A DNA stretch of 15,909 nt, from assembly GCF_026343115.1 (NCBI RefSeq), contig NZ_JAPEMC010000010.1, positions 1 through 15,909 of the forward strand. Reading direction: 5' to 3'. Positions 7,910 through 15,306 of the stretch are shown in pieces. Below the pieces are notes generated by a model. That model ran no database searches, was not told the DNA's origin, and saw only the letters and a list, made by a program, of their open reading frames with translations. Positions within the stretch are counted from its first letter, which is position 1, and each line of letters opens with the position of its first letter. Source of the DNA: Streptomyces sp. NBC_00102 (GTDB lineage Bacteria; Actinomycetota; Actinomycetes; Streptomycetales; Streptomycetaceae). Both the position numbers and the translations under genes were made by a program.

Positions 7910-8887
7910 CAGGGCCGCCGCGGCCTTGTCCTGGGGGAAGACGCCTTCCACGGTCTCGACGCGCGCCGGGACGCTCTCCCCGGCGGCGACCTTCTTCGTG
8001 AGCTCCATCAGCTGGTCGCCGAGGAGGGGGTTGCACTCCACCACGACATTGATCTTTCCCTCGGTCATGGCGGTGAAGGCGTCCTTGATGCCGTCCACCG
8101 AGATGATCTTGATGTCCTTGCCCGGCTTCTTGCCCGCCTCCTCGATGGCCTGGATCGCGCCCAGGGCCATGTCGTCGTTGTGGGCGTACAGCACGTCGAT
8201 GTCCTTCTGGGACTTGAGGAAGGCCTGCATGACCTCCTTGCCCTTGGCGCGGGTGAAGTCACCGGTCTGGGAGGCGACGATCTTGAACTTCGGGTCGGAC
8301 TTGATGACGTCGCCGAAGCCGGCCTTGCGGTCGTTGGCCGGGGCCGAACCGGTGGTCCCCTGCAGTTCGACGATGTTGACCGGGCCGGTCTCGCTCTTGT
8401 ACTCGTTGGTCAGCCACTCGCCGGCCGACTTCCCCTCCTTGATGAAGTCCGAGCCCAGGAAGGTCTTGTAGAGCGAGGTGTCCTGCGAGTCCACGGCGCG
8501 GTCGGTGAGGATCACCGGGATGCCCGCGTCCTTCGCCTCCTTGAGCACGGTGTCCCAGCCGGACTCCACCACCGGCGAGAAGGCGATGACGTCGACCTTC
8601 TGCTGGATGAAGGTGCGGATCGCCTTGATCTGGTTCTCCTGCTTCTGCTGCGCGTCGGAGAACTTCAGGGTGATCCCGGCCTTCTTGGCCGCTTCCTGGA
8701 CGGACTTGGTGTTGGCGGTGCGCCATCCGCTCTCCGCGCCCACCTGGGCGAAGCCGAGCACGAGCTTTCCGTCGTCCTTCTTCCCGCCGGCCCCGCCGCC
8801 GGACGGGGTCGTCTCGGCGGAGCATGCGGTCATCGTCGACGCGGCGAGGATGCCGACGGCGAGGGCGTAGGCGATTCTGCGGGCCAT
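7892..8887 (-). CDS. ytfQ: Sugar-binding lipoprotein of ABC importer, YtfQ-like
   Basis: A 331-residue membrane-anchored binding protein. The N-terminus MARRIAYALAVGILAASTMT leads to ACSAE, a lipobox-like site with C22 as the likely lipidated residue, then a Gly/Lys linker and a Peripla_BP_4 fold from about residue 41. Segments such as GFAQVGAESGW, QQKQENQIKAIRTF, GDFTRAKGKEVM and VLYAHNDDMALGAIQAI closely follow E. coli YtfQ, which prefers furanose forms, notably galactofuranose. Here the arabinan-degrading and araBA neighbours point to L-arabinofuranose, an inference. The start at 8887 gives the lipoprotein signal and has GAGAGGA about 9 bases upstream; the open frame to 9061 crosses the operator and is rejected. 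It is the first gene of the importer operon, driven by the promoter at 9045-9074. Confidence 0.93.
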   Translation of the reverse strand: MARRIAYALAVGILAASTMTACSAETTPSGGGAGGKKDDGKLVLGFAQVGAESGWRTANTKSVQEAAKKAGITLKFSDAQQKQENQIKAIRTFIQQKVDVIAFSPVVESGWDTVLKEAKDAGIPVILTDRAVDSQDTSLYKTFLGSDFIKEGKSAGEWLTNEYKSETGPVNIVELQGTTGSAPANDRKAGFGDVIKSDPKFKIVASQTGDFTRAKGKEVMQAFLKSQKDIDVLYAHNDDMALGAIQAIEEAGKKPGKDIKIISVDGIKDAFTAMTEGKINVVVECNPLLGDQLMELTKKVAAGESVPARVETVEGVFPQDKAAAALPTRKY

Positions 8888-9044
8888 GGTGATGTGTCCT
8901 CTCGGAGGGATGTCGTCGGTGCCGACGTGATGCGATCCGGTACGCGCACGGGGGGTGGGCCCGGCCGAAGACGGTGCGGGGCCTCCGGTACGACCGGAAA
9001 GCCCGGGTGGTGATGGCGGAAGGTTCATGGGGTGCGCCGCGAGC

Positions 9045-9074
9045 AGTGTGAGCGCTAACACTGCGGTATCTCAA
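9045..9074 (-). promoter_or_regulatory. Promoter with overlapping LacI-type operator for the importer operon
   Basis: On the minus strand TTGAGA (9069-9074) and CACACT (9045-9050) are 18 bases apart. The operator AGTGTTAGCGCTCACACT (9045-9062) is an 18-base dyad with one mismatched pair, extended by one further pair on each side (9044, 9063). It is the most symmetric of the three operators and overlaps the spacer and the -10 position. Confidence 0.75.
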
Positions 9075-9346
9075 GCCCTGTGCGCGAGTTACCTATTTGT
9101 GACATGGCGGCACGGGGAGGGGCGGGCCGGGAAGGGGGGAGTGGGTGCCGGAGCGGTACTGGAATTCGCGTCAGGGAGGGGCAAGTTCCGTTTTGGGTAC
9201 GTGAGTTGTGAACCATTCACGGGATGTCCGCCCGGCGCGCCGGCGCCCGGCTCCTCCTCCGGCGGGCGTGCTCCCGACGCGTCTGGGGGAGAGGGTGCGG
9301 CGGTGTCACGCTCCCGGCTGCGCCGAAGGGGTTGGGGTGGAACACG

Positions 9347-9355
9347 AAGTGTGAA
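9347..9355 (+). promoter_or_regulatory. Possible auxiliary half-operator upstream of araB
   Basis: AAGTGTGAA is the exact inverted copy of TTCACACTT at 9392-9400, the right half of the araB operator, 45 bases away centre to centre. It lacks a recognisable second half. It may help position a repressor on the araB promoter, or be chance. Confidence 0.3.
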
Positions 9356-9370
9356 GCGGCTGCACTGCTC

Positions 9371-9399
9371 TTGATTTCGCAATTGTTAGCGTTCACACT
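9371..9399 (+). promoter_or_regulatory. Promoter with overlapping LacI-type operator for araBA
   Basis: TTGATT (9371-9376) and CACACT (9394-9399) are 17 bases apart. The 18-base operator ATTGTTAGCGTTCACACT (9382-9399) matches the GH43 operator at 17 of 18 positions in the same orientation relative to transcription. The local AT-rich patch around 9371-9400 stands out from the GC-rich surroundings. Confidence 0.75.
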
Positions 9400-9490
9400 T
9401 TCGGCAGTCGGCGGTCCCGCTCATTCGGCTCCGCGCATCACTGCCGCTGGTGGGCCGTCTGTCGGCCACCTTTCCCGAAGGGCAATCCTG

Positions 9491-11203
9491 GTGACTTCCC
9501 AACCGCCCCCTCCGCCTCATGCCCCGTCAGGTCCTGCGGGCGGCGAGCAGTACACCGTGGGCGTCGACTTCGGCACGCTGTCCGGGCGCGCCGTCGTCGT
9601 CCGGGTGCGCGACGGTGAGGAACTCGCCTCCGCCGTGCACGAGTACACGCACGGTGTGATCGACCGCCGGCTGCCCGGGGGCGAGACGCCCCTGCCCCCC
9701 GACTGGGCGCTCCAGCATCCTGACGACTGGTGCGACGTACTGCGCACCGCCGTGCCCGCCGCGGTGGAAGCGGCCGGCATCGACCCCCGCGCCGTCGTCG
9801 GAATCGCCACCGACTTCACCGCCTGCACCGTGCTGCCGACCCTGGCCGACGGCACCCCCCTCGCCGCGACGGAACTCTCCGGCAGGCCCCACGCCTGGCC
9901 CAAGCTCTGGAAGCACCACGCCGCGCAGGACCAGGCCGACCGGATCAACGCGCTCGCCCACGCCAGGGGCGAGAAGTGGATCGCCCGCTACGGCGGAAAG
10001 ATCTCCGCGGAATGGCAGTTCGCCAAGGCGCTCCAGCTCCTCGAGGAGGACCCCGAGGTCTACGCCCGGTGCGCCCGCTGGATCGAGGCGTCCGACTGGA
10101 TCGTGTGGCAGCTCACCGGCTCGGAGTCCCGCAACGCCTGCGCCGCCGGATACAAGGGCATCCACCAGGACGGCTCCTACCCCACACAGGAGTACCTCGC
10201 AGCCCTGCACCCGGACTTCGCGGACTTCGCGCGCACCCGCCTGGAGTTCCCGCTGTCGGCGCTCGGCTCACGCGTCGGCTCTCTGACCGCCCGGGCGGCG
10301 GAGTGGACCGGCCTGCCCGAGGGGATCGCCGTCGCCGCGGGCAACGTCGACGCGCACGTCGCGGCAGCCGCCGCCCAGGCCGTGGAGAACGGGCGGCTGC
10401 TGGCCATCATGGGCACCTCCAGCTGTCACGTGGTCAGCGGCCCCGCCCTCGCCGACGTGCCCGGCATCTGCGGAGTCGTCAACGGCGGCATCGTCGAGGG
10501 CGCGTACGGCTACGAGGCAGGCCAGAGCGCGGTCGGCGACATCTTCGGCTGGGCCGTCGCCCAGGGGGTCCCCGCCGACTACGCGGCCGAGGCCGCCTCC
10601 CGCGGCGAGGACCTGCACGCCCTGCTGACCCGCAAGGCCGCCGATCAGCCGGTCGGCGGCCACGGGCTGATCGCCCTGGACTGGATGAACGGCAACCGGT
10701 CCGTACTGGTGGACCACCACCTCTCCGGCGTCCTCGTCGGACTCACCCTGACCACCCGCCCCGAGGACGTCTACCGGGCGCTGCTCGAAGCCACCGCCTT
10801 CGGCACCCGGGTGATCGTCGAGACACTGGAATCCGGCGGAGTGCCGGTGGACGAGTTCATCGTCACCGGAGGGCTCAAGAAGAACACCTTGCTCATGCAG
10901 ATCTACGCGGACGTCCTGCGCCGCCCCGTCTCCCTCGCCGCCTCCGAACAGGGCTCCGCGCTCGGCTCCGCCATCCACGCCGCCGTCGCCGCCGGAGCCC
11001 ACCGGGACGTCCGCGCCGCGACGGCCGCCATGGGCAGGCTCCACCGGGACGTGTACGTCCCCGACCCGGCCCGCGCCGACGCCTACGACGCGCTCTTCGC
11101 CGAATACCGCCTGCTCCACGACCACTTCGGCGAACGGGACGGACTCCTGCACCGCCTGCGCCGCATCCGCAACCACGCACTCACCAGCACCCCGGCCGAC
11201 TGA
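9491..11203 (+). CDS. araB: L-ribulokinase
   Basis: A 570-residue FGGY-family kinase that phosphorylates L-ribulose to L-ribulose 5-phosphate in the cytoplasm, the second step of bacterial L-arabinose catabolism. Motifs: phosphate-binding [11 protein letters not shown] (from residue 24), GNVDAH with the likely catalytic base D287, phosphate-2 MGTSS (307-311), and adenosine-binding [16 protein letters not shown] (from about 459). Length is normal for AraB. The GTG at 9491 is chosen because GAAGGG lies 8 bases upstream and family similarity begins shortly after; the first 18 residues are Pro-rich. The frame is open back to 9224, but that stretch overlaps the promoter and operator. It is followed 52 bases later by araA. 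Confidence 0.95.
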   Translation: MTSQPPPPPHAPSGPAGGEQYTVGVDFGTLSGRAVVVRVRDGEELASAVHEYTHGVIDRRLPGGETPLPPDWALQHPDDWCDVLRTAVPAAVEAAGIDPRAVVGIATDFTACTVLPTLADGTPLAATELSGRPHAWPKLWKHHAAQDQADRINALAHARGEKWIARYGGKISAEWQFAKALQLLEEDPEVYARCARWIEASDWIVWQLTGSESRNACAAGYKGIHQDGSYPTQEYLAALHPDFADFARTRLEFPLSALGSRVGSLTARAAEWTGLPEGIAVAAGNVDAHVAAAAAQAVENGRLLAIMGTSSCHVVSGPALADVPGICGVVNGGIVEGAYGYEAGQSAVGDIFGWAVAQGVPADYAAEAASRGEDLHALLTRKAADQPVGGHGLIALDWMNGNRSVLVDHHLSGVLVGLTLTTRPEDVYRALLEATAFGTRVIVETLESGGVPVDEFIVTGGLKKNTLLMQIYADVLRRPVSLAASEQGSALGSAIHAAVAAGAHRDVRAATAAMGRLHRDVYVPDPARADAYDALFAEYRLLHDHFGERDGLLHRLRRIRNHALTSTPAD

Positions 11204-11255
11204 CCCGCCGGACGACCGCCACCAGACCCGCCCCCTTCACCCACCGGGAGTCCCC

Positions 11256-12767
11256 GTGTCCAGCCAGGCCCCCTCCGCCCGCGAAATATGGTTCCTCACC
11301 GGCAGCCAAGGCCTCTACGGAGAGGAGACGCTCCGACAGGTGGCCGAACAGTCCGGCACCATCGCGGCCACCCTCGCCGACTCCACCGCCATGCCCGCCC
11401 GGATCGTCTGGAAGCCCGTCCTGACGGACAGTGCCGCGATCCGCCGCATCTGCCTGGAAGCCAACACCGACGAGCGGTGCATCGGCCTGATCGCCTGGAT
11501 GCACACCTTCTCACCGGCGAAGATGTGGATATCCGGCCTGGACGCGCTCCGCAAGCCGCTGCTCCACCTGCACACCCAGTCGAACGTCGCCCTGCCCTGG
11601 GCCACCATCGACATGGACTTCATGAACCTCAACCAAGCCGCCCACGGGGACCGCGAGTTCGGATACATCCAGTCCCGGGTGGGCGTCGCCCGCAAGACCG
11701 TGGCAGGACACGTCACCGACCCGGTGACCAGCGCGCGGATCGCCGCTTGGGCGAGGGCCGCCGCCGGGCGCGCCGAACTCTCCACCCTGAAGGTCGCCCG
11801 CTTCGGCGACAACATGCGCGACGTCGCCGTCACCGAAGGCGACAAGGTCGAAGCCCAGCTCCGCTTCGGCGTCTCCGTCAACACCTACGGCGTCAACGAC
11901 CTCGTCGCCCACGTCGACTCCGCCACCGACGCGGAGGTCGGCGGACTCGTCAAGGAGTACGAGGACACCTACCGCCTCGCCGCCCCCCTGCGAGCCGGCG
12001 GCGAACGCCACGAGGCGCTGCGGTACGCGGCACGCATCGAAGCCGGACTGCGCACCTTCCTCACCGACGGCGGGTTCGGCGCGTTCACCACCAACTTCGA
12101 GGACCTCGGCGGGCTCCGACAACTTCCCGGCATCGCCGTGCAGCGGCTGATGGCCGAGGGATACGGCTTCGGCGGCGAGGGCGACTGGAAGACCGCCGTC
12201 CTGCTGCGCACCCTCAAGACGGCCGCCGACGGCCTGCCCGGCGGCACCTCCTTCATGGAGGACTACACCTACGACCTCTCGCCCGGCAACGAACTCATCC
12301 TCGGCGCCCACATGCTGGAGGTCTGCCCCTCCCTCGCGGACCAGGTCCCGAGCTGCGAGATCCACCCGCTCGGTATCGGCGGCCGGGAGGACCCGGTACG
12401 TCTGGTCTTCGACGCCGCGGCCGGTCCGGCGGTCGTCGTCGGGCTGACCGACCTCGGCGACCGCTTCCGGCTCGTCGCCAACGAGATCGACGTGGTCGCC
12501 CCGACCGAGCCGCTGCCCGCACTGCCGGTCGCCCGTGCCGTCTGGCGGCCCCGGCCCAGCCTGCGGACCTCCACGGAGACGTGGCTCACCGCCGGAGGGC
12601 CGCACCACACGGTGCTCACCACCGCGCTCGGGGCGGAACACCTGGACGACCTGGCCGAGATGCTGCGTACCGAACTCGTGCTCATCGACGAGTCCACCAC
12701 GCCCCGGCAGTTCGCCCGTGAACTGCGCTGGAACCAGGCCTACCACCGGCTCGCCGGCGGTCTGTGA
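11256..12767 (+). CDS. araA: L-arabinose isomerase
   Basis: A 503-residue enzyme converting L-arabinose to L-ribulose, a metal-dependent (usually Mn2+) cytoplasmic reaction and the first step of the pathway. Residues matching the E. coli active site are E308 in [10 protein letters not shown]335 in [11 protein letters not shown]352 in [10 protein letters not shown] and H450/H451 in GGPHHTVLT. Length matches the family (about 500). The GTG start at 11256 has GGGAG 5 bases upstream. It shares a transcript with araB, whose stop is 52 bases before. araD (ribulose-5-phosphate 4-epimerase), often part of the same operon elsewhere, is not found before or after it; the operon ends at the hairpin at 12783. 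Confidence 0.96.
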   Translation: MSSQAPSAREIWFLTGSQGLYGEETLRQVAEQSGTIAATLADSTAMPARIVWKPVLTDSAAIRRICLEANTDERCIGLIAWMHTFSPAKMWISGLDALRKPLLHLHTQSNVALPWATIDMDFMNLNQAAHGDREFGYIQSRVGVARKTVAGHVTDPVTSARIAAWARAAAGRAELSTLKVARFGDNMRDVAVTEGDKVEAQLRFGVSVNTYGVNDLVAHVDSATDAEVGGLVKEYEDTYRLAAPLRAGGERHEALRYAARIEAGLRTFLTDGGFGAFTTNFEDLGGLRQLPGIAVQRLMAEGYGFGGEGDWKTAVLLRTLKTAADGLPGGTSFMEDYTYDLSPGNELILGAHMLEVCPSLADQVPSCEIHPLGIGGREDPVRLVFDAAAGPAVVVGLTDLGDRFRLVANEIDVVAPTEPLPALPVARAVWRPRPSLRTSTETWLTAGGPHHTVLTTALGAEHLDDLAEMLRTELVLIDESTTPRQFARELRWNQAYHRLAGGL

Positions 12768-12782
12768 TCCACGCGCGTGAGT

Positions 12783-12823
12783 GCCGGGGAGCGGCCGGCC
12801 GGGCGGGCCGGCCACTCCCCGGT
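12783..12823. terminator. Bidirectional hairpin terminator between araA and the convergent ligase gene
   Basis: CCGGGGAG (12784-12791) plus GGCCGGCC (12793-12800) pair with GGCCGGCC (12806-12813) plus CTCCCCGG (12815-12822) around a 5-base loop. This gives a 17-position stem with one mismatch, outer bases at 12783 and 12823 forming a possible wobble pair. It begins 15 bases after the araA stop and ends 7 bases from the end of the opposing ligase gene, so it can serve both. Confidence 0.85.
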
Positions 12824-12829
12824 GCGTGC

Positions 12830-14350
12830 TCAGCCCTGCGGAGTCAACCCGTCGGCGAGGTCGCGCAGTTCCCGCATCAGGGAGGCCGCCTGCGCACGGC
12901 TCCGGGCGATGCACAGGGCGCCGAACTTCCCGAACTCGGTGACCGGGCTCATCAGATGGAGTACCACGCCGGTCCCGCGGACGGGGTCGAAGCCGATCGG
13001 TGAACCGGTGACGGCCTCGATGAGCTGGGCCGGGCGCAGGCCCCGGTAGCGGTGGTCCATGATGACGTCCGACGCTTCGTAGACATACTCCGCGCCGTCC
13101 ACGACGAGTCGTCCGTCGGGGGTCGGGTCCGCGCCGAGCAGCCCCACCGCCATGGTGAAGGGGTGTTTGGTGGCGGTGGCGCGGAGGTTGATCTCGCAGC
13201 CCAGCAGGCGCCATCCGTCGCCGGAGCGGGTGGCGAGGAAGTCCACTCCGTAATCGCCGCTGCCGACGCCGCGTTCCCGCAGCACCTCGCCCACCCGCAG
13301 ACCGTGGTCGATGAGCTGCCCGCGGTAGCCGTCGGCGGCGGGGAAGGTGCACCCGTGATAGGTCTGCCCGTCGCCGGCGAGGACCTGGTCGTGGGTGGAC
13401 ACGGCCTCCACGGTCCCCCGGTCGGTCAGGCGCCCCTGGAAACTCGGGCTCAGCAACGGCACTTGAGTGATCATCTCCTCGGCGATCACCCCGTCGTCCT
13501 TCATCAGGCTGACGTACTCGTGCCAGGTGAGCCTGGGATCCATGAGTACGGCCCCGGGCAGAGCGCGCGCGACCCGTGTCTCAACACTCTCGCCGCCCGG
13601 CGAGGTGATGCCGTCGTCCAGTGCGAGCAGCGCGTTGCCGAGGCCCCCGCCGAACGCCGTGCTGTCCAGCTTCAGCACCAGCTTCCGCACCCCGGTCGCG
13701 GCGAGTGCGGCGACCGTCGAAGCGAGCGTCCCGGGGTCGTGGCACACCCCGCTGCCCGCGGGGACCGGAATTCCGGCGGCGGCGAAGATCCGCCGGCCGG
13801 AGTGCTTGGTGCCCAGCGGAATGTGGGCGGACGAGGGCTGGGTGCCCGGCAGGTCCAGAGCGCGGGCCAGCTCCTCCAGCGGCTCGGAGGGTTCGAAGTA
13901 GCTCAGTCGCACGTCCGCCCCGGCACTCCGGTGCAGATCGGCGAACTCCCGTAATTCGGTGCGGACTTCGGCGGCCCGCGGGCTGACGGGATCGAGCACC
14001 TTGGTGCTGAGCCAGCGGGTCGTGGCGTCGTCGAGCGGCAGTACGCGCACGAGTTCCCGCATCCGCCGCAGATTCTCCCCGTCCTCGGCGGGCGCACCGC
14101 TCAGGAGCAGGCCGAGGTAGTAGTCCACCTGTTGGTCGCCGTCGATCACGCTCGGCGCAGTCACGTAGAGCAGATGACCGCCGGCGCGGCAGACGGTGGT
14201 GACGATCGCGGGGCCCAGCAGCCGTTCGGGGAAGTACGTCGCGCCGGTCAGCCGCTCCAGCACCTCGGGGCCGCACTCCCGGCTCTCGATGTGGATTCGG
14301 GCCGTGGGACGTCGATGCGTCGCCGTGGGGGGTCGATGCGTTTCGGTCAC
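12830..14350 (-). CDS. ATP-grasp peptide ligase, PGM1-like
   Basis: A 506-residue protein resembling PGM1-related ATP-grasp ligases. PGM1 of the pheganomycin pathway joins a non-proteinogenic amino acid to the N-terminus of a ribosomally made peptide. The N-terminal half has ERLLGPAIV, LLYVTAP, VDYYLGLL and the conserved LGTKHSGRRIF (about 179-189). The ATP-grasp region has VLKLD (K227), a glycine-rich loop FGGGLGN (233-239), EEMITQVPL (about 291-299), GDYGVDFLA and the metal-binding GCEINLRATATKHPF with E386, N388 and R390. All core catalytic elements appear intact. The GTG at 14350 has GAGGA 4 bases upstream and follows the peptide gene stop by 13 bases, so the two are likely co-translated. 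Codon 133 is TTA (13952-13954). The frame is open to 15736, but that part covers the peptide gene and a dead chitinase. Substrates are unknown. Confidence 0.85.
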   Translation of the reverse strand: MTETHRPPTATHRRPTARIHIESRECGPEVLERLTGATYFPERLLGPAIVTTVCRAGGHLLYVTAPSVIDGDQQVDYYLGLLLSGAPAEDGENLRRMRELVRVLPLDDATTRWLSTKVLDPVSPRAAEVRTELREFADLHRSAGADVRLSYFEPSEPLEELARALDLPGTQPSSAHIPLGTKHSGRRIFAAAGIPVPAGSGVCHDPGTLASTVAALAATGVRKLVLKLDSTAFGGGLGNALLALDDGITSPGGESVETRVARALPGAVLMDPRLTWHEYVSLMKDDGVIAEEMITQVPLLSPSFQGRLTDRGTVEAVSTHDQVLAGDGQTYHGCTFPAADGYRGQLIDHGLRVGEVLRERGVGSGDYGVDFLATRSGDGWRLLGCEINLRATATKHPFTMAVGLLGADPTPDGRLVVDGAEYVYEASDVIMDHRYRGLRPAQLIEAVTGSPIGFDPVRGTGVVLHLMSPVTEFGKFGALCIARSRAQAASLMRELRDLADGLTPQG

Positions 14351-14363
14351 AGCGTCCTCGAAG

Positions 14364-14627
14364 CTACGGGTTCCGGAGGGACGTACGTAAGGCGACAACT
14401 CGGGTACCCGCGTCGGGGTCACGGTCTCCCGCCGAGGCGTTGGCAGGGGGACGGATGACGAGTTCCGCGTACGGGAGTGTCCGGTCGACGTGGTCGAGAG
14501 GGCGGTCGGTGACCGTGTGCGGGTACCCGGAGCCCGGGAGCGGCGGCGTGGCCGGCCGCGCGGTCGCCGGCACCGCCGCCCCGGTCCCGGGATTCTTCGG
14601 TACGCGGGTGAAGGGGGGCGTGTCCAT
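14364..14627 (-). CDS. Small proline-rich peptide, candidate substrate of the adjacent ATP-grasp ligase
   Basis: An 87-residue protein I do not recognise. Residues 1-36 are rich in Pro, Ala, Gly and Thr (MDTPPFTRVPKNPGTG, then several P-containing repeats). Residues 39-61 form a more ordered-looking block (TVTDRPLDHVDRTLPYAELV), and the tail after residue 62 is Asp/Arg-rich, ending VVALRTSLRNP. No Cys, signal peptide or membrane segment. Codon third positions are mostly G or C, supporting coding. GGAGG lies 11 bases before the ATG at 14627, a slightly long spacing. It ends 13 bases before the ligase start. Size, position and linkage fit a ribosomal precursor, but no leader or core motif of a known class is seen. 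Codon 80 is TTA (14388-14390), suggesting bldA dependence. It could instead be a plain accessory protein. Confidence 0.6.
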   Translation of the reverse strand: MDTPPFTRVPKNPGTGAAVPATARPATPPLPGSGYPHTVTDRPLDHVDRTLPYAELVIRPPANASAGDRDPDAGTRVVALRTSLRNP

Positions 14628-14700
14628 GGGGTGAGAATCCTCCAGGGAATGCGGCGCCGGACGATTCCCTGCCCGGTGACGTCGGTGATGGGGTATCTGT

Positions 14701-14730
14701 CCGGTGATCGAATGCCCGGTGATCGAATGT
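14701..14730. repeat. Two tandem 15-bp direct repeats upstream of the peptide gene
   Basis: CCGGTGATCGAATGC (14701-14715) is followed directly by CCGGTGATCGAATGT (14716-14730), then another CCGG. They sit 74-103 bases upstream of the peptide start, a plausible place for activator-binding direct repeats. Function is unknown. Confidence 0.65.
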
Positions 14731-14890
14731 CCGGAAGTAATTCCCGGTGGATGCGGAAATCCGTCGGTTCCGTATCCGGGGAGGACCTCAGGGGTGTTGC
14801 CGCGAACATTTCGGTCCGGTACCACCGGGGCGGCCTTCGCGGGGCGGCCCGGGTGCGGGACCGAACGGATCGGGCCGACGGAACGCTTCC

Positions 14891-14934
14891 GTGATTGTCT
14901 TCGGCCCGTCCCGCGAAAGGGAGGGAACAATCAC
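14891..14934. repeat. Spaced inverted repeat GTGATTGT / ACAATCAC
   Basis: Perfect 8-bp arms at 14891-14898 and 14927-14934 with 28 bases between. The arms are AT-rich in a GC-rich region. Could be a paired regulator-binding site upstream of the peptide operon; chance cannot be excluded. Confidence 0.4.
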
Positions 14935-14984
14935 TCAACTTTGCCTCGCGGTTCCATCGGGTACAAGGCCGCTTTTCCGCCGAC

Positions 14985-15010
14985 CTTTTCTCGGGCGCTC
15001 CCGAGAAAAG
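14985..15010. repeat. Perfect 11-bp inverted repeat with 4-base loop
   Basis: CTTTTCTCGGG (14985-14995), loop CGCT, then CCCGAGAAAAG (15000-15010). The stem includes an A/T-rich base, unlike a typical GC-only terminator. No gene ends close by on either strand, so an operator or RNA structure is as likely as a terminator. Confidence 0.5.
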
Positions 15011-15084
15011 CCGGACACCGTGCGGCGGAAGGTCCCGGGAGTGGCGGGTTCGCGGGACGTGACCGCCGGCCCCGTACAACGGGA

Positions 15085-15115
15085 ACAGGGCCGGCAGACG
15101 TGCTGCCGGCCCTGT
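15085..15115 (-). terminator. Strong hairpin, probable terminator of the former chitinase gene
   Basis: ACAGGGCCGGCAG (15085-15097) pairs perfectly with CTGCCGGCCCTGT (15103-15115) over a 5-base loop. It lies downstream, in the minus-strand sense, of the chitinase remnant and is the natural end of that old transcript. It may also insulate the peptide operon from read-through. Confidence 0.65.
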
Positions 15116-15306
15116 CGGACCTGTGCGTGTGCTCTCGGGAATCGGAGACCGTGGACCGGGGATCCGGGTCCCGGAGGTCAGCCGGGTCCGGGAGCCGGGG
15201 GCGGGATCAGGATCGCCCCCGACGGCCTCAGCAGGCGCCGAGGTCCACCCACACGCCCCACTGGCCCGTGGTTCCGGGGACCCGCCCCGTCCGCCGAAGG
15301 CCCGGG

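Larger units (their letters stand above)
8888..9490. other. Divergent control region between importer operon and araBA
   Basis: A 603-base stretch with no credible gene. It holds the leftward importer promoter-operator (9045-9074), the rightward araB promoter-operator (9371-9399), an upstream half-operator (9347-9355) and a small dyad GTGAACCATTCAC (9208-9220). The two main operators are about 337 bases apart centre to centre, so DNA looping by a tetrameric repressor is conceivable. The implied 5' leaders are about 150 bases for the binding-protein gene and about 85 for araB. I see no riboswitch or RNA gene. Confidence 0.7.
14628..15306. other. Non-coding stretch upstream of the peptide gene with repeats and hairpins
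   Basis: About 680 bases with no ORF I would call a gene. From the peptide side outward it holds the peptide ribosome-binding site (14639-14643), a 15-bp direct repeat (14701-14730), an 8-bp spaced inverted repeat (14891-14934), an 11-bp hairpin (14985-15010) and a 13-bp hairpin (15085-15115). I could not find a convincing -35/-10 pair, although the peptide-ligase promoter should be here. The AT content rises locally at 14890-15010. Confidence 0.55.

Noticed and set aside
9224..9490. N-terminal extension of AraB to 9224
   Set aside because: It would place the -35, -10 and operator inside the coding region, and kinase similarity begins only after 9491.
14628..14930. Longer 188-residue version of the small peptide starting at 14930
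   Set aside because: The added part translates the 15-bp DNA repeats (SGHSITGHSITG), looks non-coding, and the ATG at 14627 has GGAGG upstream.
15228..15269. Short minus-strand reading TGQWGVWVDLGAC followed by TGA, looking like a protein C-terminus
   Set aside because: Only about 13 residues look protein-like and it cannot be joined in frame to the chitinase remnant without more indels; it may be the original gene end but I cannot support it.
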